Shown here: positions 61,887-64,000 of the stretch, piece by piece
Position numbering within the stretch: the first letter of the stretch is position 1
Layout of the letters: each line of letters opens with the position of its first letter
Origin: Pseudescherichia sp031979925
GTDB taxonomy: Bacteria; Pseudomonadota; Gammaproteobacteria; Enterobacterales; Enterobacteriaceae
DNA: 64,000 nt
Reading direction: 5' to 3'
Assembly (NCBI RefSeq): GCF_031979925.1
Contig: NZ_DALZFB010000006.1
Span: 62,001 to 126,000, forward strand
Program-made: the position numbers and the translations under genes
Notes under the pieces: generated by a model
Told to the model about the DNA's origin: nothing
The model's database searches: none
The model's input: only the letters and a program-made list of their open reading frames with translations

Positions 61887-63104
61887 TTATTTATTCAGCT
61901 TACGCATCACCAGCGTGGCGTTGGTGCCGCCGAAGCCGAAGCTGTTGGACATCACGGTGTTCAGCTGGCGCTCGGTGGTCTCGGTGACGATGTTCAGGCC
62001 TTCTGCTTTCTCGTCCATCTCTTCGATGTTGATGCTCGGGGCGATGAAGCCGTGCTCCAGCATCAGCAGGGAGTAGATCGCTTCCTGCACGCCCGCCGCG
62101 CCCAGCGAGTGGCCGGTCATCGCTTTGGTAGCAGAGATAGCCGGGCTGTTGTCGCCGAACACTTCGCGGATCGCGCCCAGCTCTTTCACGTCGCCTACTG
62201 GCGTAGAGGTGCCGTGGGAGTTCAGGTAGTCGATCGGGGTGTCCAGACCGTGCATCGCCATCTGCATGCAGCGCACCGCGCCTTCACCAGACGGAGCCAC
62301 CATGTCAGCGCCGTCGGAGGTGGCACCATAGCCCACGATCTCAGCATAGATTTTCGCGCCGCGTGCCAGAGCGTGCTCCAGCTCTTCAACCACGACCATA
62401 CCGCCGCCGCCTGCGATAACGAAACCGTCACGGTTAGCATCGTAGGTACGGGAGGCTTTCGCCGGATCGTCATTGTATTTGGTAGAGAGCGCGCCCATTG
62501 CGTCGAACTCACAGGCCATTTCCCAGCCCAGCTCTTCGCCGCCGCCAGCAAAGACGATGTCCTGTTTGCCCAGCTGGATCTGCTCAACCGCGTTACCGAT
62601 ACAGTGTGCAGAGGTCGCACAGGCGGAGCTGATAGAGTAGTTTACGCCGTGGATTTTGAACGGCGTCGCGAGGCAGGCGGAGACCGCCGAACCCATCGCT
62701 TTGGTGACCACGTACGGGCCAACCGCTTTCAGGCCGCGCGGGCTACGCATAGCGTCCGCACCAAAAACCTGTGCTTTGGAAGAGCCGCCGGAGCCAGCGA
62801 TCAGGCCCACGCGAGGATTGTTCTGGTAAACCTCTTCGCTCAGGCCAGCATCCGCGATGGCCTCCTGCATGGAGAGGAAGGCATAGATGGCGGCATCGTT
62901 CATGAAACGCACCACTTTGCGGTCAATCAGGCCCGTGGTGTCCAGTTTTACATTACCCCATACGTGGCTGCGCATACCGGAATCGTGAAATTCCTGGGAG
63001 AAAGTAATCCCTGAGCGCCCTTCACGCAGAGATGCGAGGACTTCCTGCTGGTTATTACCGATGCTGGAAACGATGCCCAAGCCAGTAATCACTGCACGTT
63101 TCAT
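61887..63104 (-). CDS. fabB: Beta-ketoacyl-ACP synthase I
   Basis: 405 residues, a condensing enzyme needed for unsaturated fatty acid synthesis. The catalytic cysteine is C162 in SSACATSAH. The two histidines are in NSHGTSTPVGD and ATKAMTGHSLGAAG, and the lysine is in the latter motif. It is one residue shorter than E. coli FabB because of a one-residue deletion in the loop GSGGSSKAQVF. The upstream region carries adjacent FabR and FadR operators. Confidence 0.97.
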   Translation of the reverse strand: MKRAVITGLGIVSSIGNNQQEVLASLREGRSGITFSQEFHDSGMRSHVWGNVKLDTTGLIDRKVVRFMNDAAIYAFLSMQEAIADAGLSEEVYQNNPRVGLIAGSGGSSKAQVFGADAMRSPRGLKAVGPYVVTKAMGSAVSACLATPFKIHGVNYSISSACATSAHCIGNAVEQIQLGKQDIVFAGGGEELGWEMACEFDAMGALSTKYNDDPAKASRTYDANRDGFVIAGGGGMVVVEELEHALARGAKIYAEIVGYGATSDGADMVAPSGEGAVRCMQMAMHGLDTPIDYLNSHGTSTPVGDVKELGAIREVFGDNSPAISATKAMTGHSLGAAGVQEAIYSLLMLEHGFIAPSINIEEMDEKAEGLNIVTETTERQLNTVMSNSFGFGGTNATLVMRKLNK

Positions 63105-63127
63105 TCAATACCTCTGTAAGTCGCACT

Positions 63128-63133
63128 ATAATA
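63128..63133 (-). promoter_or_regulatory. Likely -10 element of the fabB promoter
   Basis: TATTAT on the minus strand within CTTATTATAGTG, about 25 bp before the fabB start. The region where a -35 would fall overlaps the FabR palindrome, which explains repression by FabR. Confidence 0.5.
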
Positions 63134-63152
63134 AGATTCGATTCGCAAGATA

Positions 63153-63168
63153 GCGTACAGTTGTACGC
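63153..63168. promoter_or_regulatory. FabR operator of fabB
   Basis: Perfect palindrome GCGTACA-GT-TGTACGC, matching the FabR site form AGCGTACANNTGTACGCT seen in front of E. coli fabA and fabB. FabR represses unsaturated fatty acid synthesis in response to the acyl pool. Confidence 0.85.
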
Positions 63169-63170
63169 CG

Positions 63171-63187
63171 AACAAGTCCGATCAGCC
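63171..63187. promoter_or_regulatory. FadR operator of fabB
   Basis: On the minus strand GGCTGATCGGACTTGTT matches 15 of 17 bases of the FadR activator site as I recall it for fabA (AACTGATCGGACTTGTT). It sits immediately upstream of the FabR box, the arrangement expected for activation by FadR. Confidence 0.75.
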
Positions 63188-63262
63188 AATTTCTGGAGAA
63201 ATTTGCGCCAGCGGGCCGACATCGTTAAGATCGTGCCACAGCCTGCCACGCGAGTAACTTAC

Positions 63263-64000
63263 GTGAAACAAACCGCTATACAATCTGCCAACCTCGAATT
63301 CAACGCTGAGGGTACACCTGTTTCCCGAGATTTCGACGACGTCTATTTCTCTAATGATAATGGACTTGAGGAGACGCGCCATGTTTTCCTCGACGGCAAT
63401 CACCTCAGCACCCGTTTTCCAGTGCACCCGCGCCCGCTGTTTATCGTTGCCGAAAGCGGTTTCGGCACCGGTCTGAATTTTCTTACGCTGTGGCAGGCGT
63501 TTGATGCGTTTCTGCTCGCACACCCGCAGGCTACGCTGCAAAGATTACACTTCATCAGTTTCGAAAAATTTCCGCTAAAGGCAGCGGATTTAGCCCAGGC
63601 GCACCGGCACTGGCCCGAGCTGGCCCCGTGGGCTGAGCAGCTCCAGGCGCAGTGGCCGCAGGCTATACCGGGCTGCCATCGTCTGCTGCTGGCGGGTGGG
63701 CGCGTCACGCTCGATCTCTGGTTTGGCGATATCAATACTTTAACCGAAGCGCTGGATGATTCACTCAACCAGAAGGTTGACGCCTGGTTTCTCGACGGCT
63801 TCGCCCCGGCGAAAAACCCGGATATGTGGACGCCGTCACTGTTCAATGCCATGGCCCGTCTGGCGCGCCCAGGCGGCACGCTCGCAACCTTTACCTCCGC
63901 TGGCTTTGTCCGTCGGGGATTGCAGGAGGCGGGCTTCACCATGCAAAAAAGAAAGGGGTTTGGCCGCAAGCGTGAGATGCTGACTGGCGAGATGCAGCAG
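63263..64000 (+). CDS. mnmC: tRNA 5-methylaminomethyl-2-thiouridine biosynthesis bifunctional protein MnmC (partial, 3' end outside window)
   Basis: 246 codons are open from a GTG at 63263 ((V/M)KQTAIQSANLEFNAEGTPVS) to the window end. The N-terminus matches E. coli MnmC except for its first few residues. The visible part is the SAM-dependent methyltransferase domain, with VAESGFGTGLNFLTLWQAF (SAM loop) and VDAWFLDGFAPAKNPDMW. This domain methylates nm5U34 of tRNA. The FAD-dependent domain that makes its substrate would lie beyond the window. It is divergent from fabB, and their 158-bp gap holds the FabR and FadR sites. Confidence 0.93.
   Translation, partial: MKQTAIQSANLEFNAEGTPVSRDFDDVYFSNDNGLEETRHVFLDGNHLSTRFPVHPRPLFIVAESGFGTGLNFLTLWQAFDAFLLAHPQATLQRLHFISFEKFPLKAADLAQAHRHWPELAPWAEQLQAQWPQAIPGCHRLLLAGGRVTLDLWFGDINTLTEALDDSLNQKVDAWFLDGFAPAKNPDMWTPSLFNAMARLARPGGTLATFTSAGFVRRGLQEAGFTMQKRKGFGRKREMLTGEMQQ

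Noticed and set aside
63400..63969. 189-codon minus-strand open frame at the right end
   Set aside because: It is antisense to mnmC, whose sequence matches the E. coli protein throughout.

Overview
The window is a stretch of ordinary chromosome from a member of the Enterobacteriaceae. Almost every protein is recognisable as the E. coli/Salmonella orthologue and gene order largely follows E. coli from yfaY to mnmC. The DNA is GC-rich. cheV lies beside rbn (a Salmonella-type arrangement), a phosphoketolase gene follows pta, and two extra genes sit between flk and fabB. This fits an Enterobacter/Lelliottia/Leclercia/Kosakonia-like genus better than Escherichia. The genus is an inference from gene content; no marker gene settles it. 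I found no tRNA, rRNA, CRISPR array, prophage or insertion sequence.

Layout. 1-1047: partial yfaY and yfaZ. 1164-6789: menaquinone genes menD-menH-menB-menC-menE (minus strand), with no menF upstream. 6937-9824: elaB, elaA, rbn, and cheV behind a FliA-type promoter. 9930-24899: the 13-gene nuoA-N operon for respiratory complex I (minus), with REP elements inside it. 25544-26482: the regulator lrhA, then an 860-bp AT-rich gap before alaA. 27343-33000: alaA, yfbR, yfbS, yfbT, yfbU, yfbV. 33251-39194: ackA-pta followed by a phosphoketolase (xfp) where E. coli has yfcC. 39257-43830: yfcD, yfcE, yfcF, yfcG, folX, yfcH and a GNAT acetyltransferase. 43847-47927: histidine and lysine/arginine/ornithine ABC uptake (argT, hisJ, hisQ, hisM, hisP). 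48214-57864: ubiX, purF, cvpA, dedD, folC, accD, dedA, truA, usg, pdxB, all minus strand. 57987-61628: flk, a PRISE-like reductase and a GH1 6-phospho-beta-glucosidase. 61887-64000: fabB and, divergently, the 5' part of mnmC.

How the genes work together. The men genes make the quinone used in anaerobic respiration and nuo feeds NADH electrons into the quinone pool. Phosphoketolase would make acetyl-phosphate, the shared substrate of Pta and AckA encoded just upstream, so the three genes could form a C5/C6 sugar-to-acetate route. accD and fabB serve fatty acid synthesis, folC and folX folate/pterin metabolism, and purF purine synthesis. Several control sites can be read directly: a FliA promoter for cheV, a sigma-54 promoter for argT, a PurR box for cvpA-purF-ubiX, and adjacent FadR and FabR operators for fabB.

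I did not see a convincing new defence or mobile system. The most informative departures from the E. coli plan are the missing menF, the missing arn/pmrD block between yfaZ and menE, the xfp insertion beside ackA-pta, and the PRISE reductase/phospho-glucosidase pair in place of yfcJ.
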